Assembly: GCA_021203845.1 (NCBI GenBank)
Contig: JAJQAK010000179.1
Coordinates: 1-36,933, forward strand
Length of the DNA stretch: 36,933 nucleotides
Source: Clostridia bacterium
GTDB lineage: Bacteria; Bacillota; Clostridia; Christensenellales; Borkfalkiaceae
Reading direction: 5' to 3'
Under the pieces are notes generated by a model. The model had not been told where the DNA came from and did not search any database. It was given only the letters and a program-made list of their open reading frames with translations. Of this stretch, positions 36,491 to 36,933 are shown piece by piece. Made by a program: the position numbers and the translations under genes. How positions within the stretch are numbered: position 1 is the stretch's first letter; every line of letters begins with the position of its first letter.

Positions 36491-36562
36491 GTTATCGTCT
36501 CCTTATTATGAGATGTGCTCCGTGGTTTCCAAAAACCACTTTGCTTTATCGCCAGATAATGT

Positions 36563-36933
36563 CTACTCCAAAGGAATCTCTCCCTCAGCGGATACCTTTC
36601 TCACGTCTTTCCCGCCCTCACTTTCGACGAGAATCGCGAGCGCCTCTTTGTCGTAAAACGATATGCCGTATTTGAGTATGCGCGAATGGGTCTTCGTCAA
36701 ATCTCTCGCATATTCCCTTTTTTCTATCTGTTCGAGAGCGTCTTCCGCGGACTCCGTCATGAGCCTTTTCTTCGTCTCCCTGTACTCTTCCGCCGTCATT
36801 TTGTCGGTCTTGGTCCTGTCCAGTTTCCCGCAGTATTTGAACTCCATGACTATGCACGGGCGGGAATCTTTTCTCGGACCGAGTCCGTACCCGAAGGTCT
36901 CCACGGTTATGTCGGCGAATCCGTCCCCGTACT
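36563..36933 (-). CDS. C-terminal part of PD-(D/E)XK nuclease superfamily protein, truncated by the window edge
   Basis: Frame stays open to the window end (GDGFADITVETFGYG...IVMEFKYCGKL...AEDALEQIEKREYA), matching the C-terminus of gene 106..1689 (DGFADVGY...VVELK...AEGALAQIEEKEYY). Confidence 0.75.
   Translation of the reverse strand, partial: YGDGFADITVETFGYGLGPRKDSRPCIVMEFKYCGKLDRTKTDKMTAEEYRETKKRLMTESAEDALEQIEKREYARDLTKTHSRILKYGISFYDKEALAILVESEGGKDVRKVSAEGEIPLE

Noticed and set aside
1-36933. tRNA, rRNA or CRISPR arrays
   Set aside because: No T-loop-like GGTTCGAATCC signatures, rRNA motifs or regularly spaced direct repeats were seen by eye; tRNAscan-SE, Infernal or CRISPR finders would be decisive.

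Overview
The window is about 37 kb and essentially all real coding capacity is on the minus strand. Genome style (GGAGG ribosome sites, sigma-70-type promoters, BspA-type LRR proteins, archaeal-type AspRS) suggests an uncultured gut-type Bacillota/Clostridia; this is inference only. From right to left, in the direction of transcription: (a) a partial PD-(D/E)XK nuclease-like protein, a RepA/RadA-like AAA ATPase and a Sel1-repeat protein; (b) a large (822 aa) and a small predicted lipoprotein; (c) two tandem InsA-like zinc-finger/HTH ORFs, one with a 1-nt frameshift; (d) a 16 kb same-strand cassette of seven genes. The cassette includes three giant paralogs (1171-1217 aa) with no recognisable signal peptide. 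Each has about four N-terminal DUF1292-like repeats, a CxxC...CxxC zinc ribbon and three BspA/LRR_5 blocks. It also has three LRR_5-only genes and one gene carrying only the DUF1292-like part; (e) a housekeeping operon mazG(YabN-type)-dus-apbE-NusG_II-SGNH hydrolase-aspS (archaeal-type); (f) a beta-helix lipoprotein, a polytopic membrane protein, a membrane-anchored protein, a Sel1 protein, a LOG-family protein, an LMW protein tyrosine phosphatase and an AAA-ATPase-like/PD-(D/E)XK protein. The most noteworthy element is cassette (d) with its InsA-like head. No tRNA, rRNA or CRISPR array was recognised. Domain calls come from reading motifs by eye; no searches were run.
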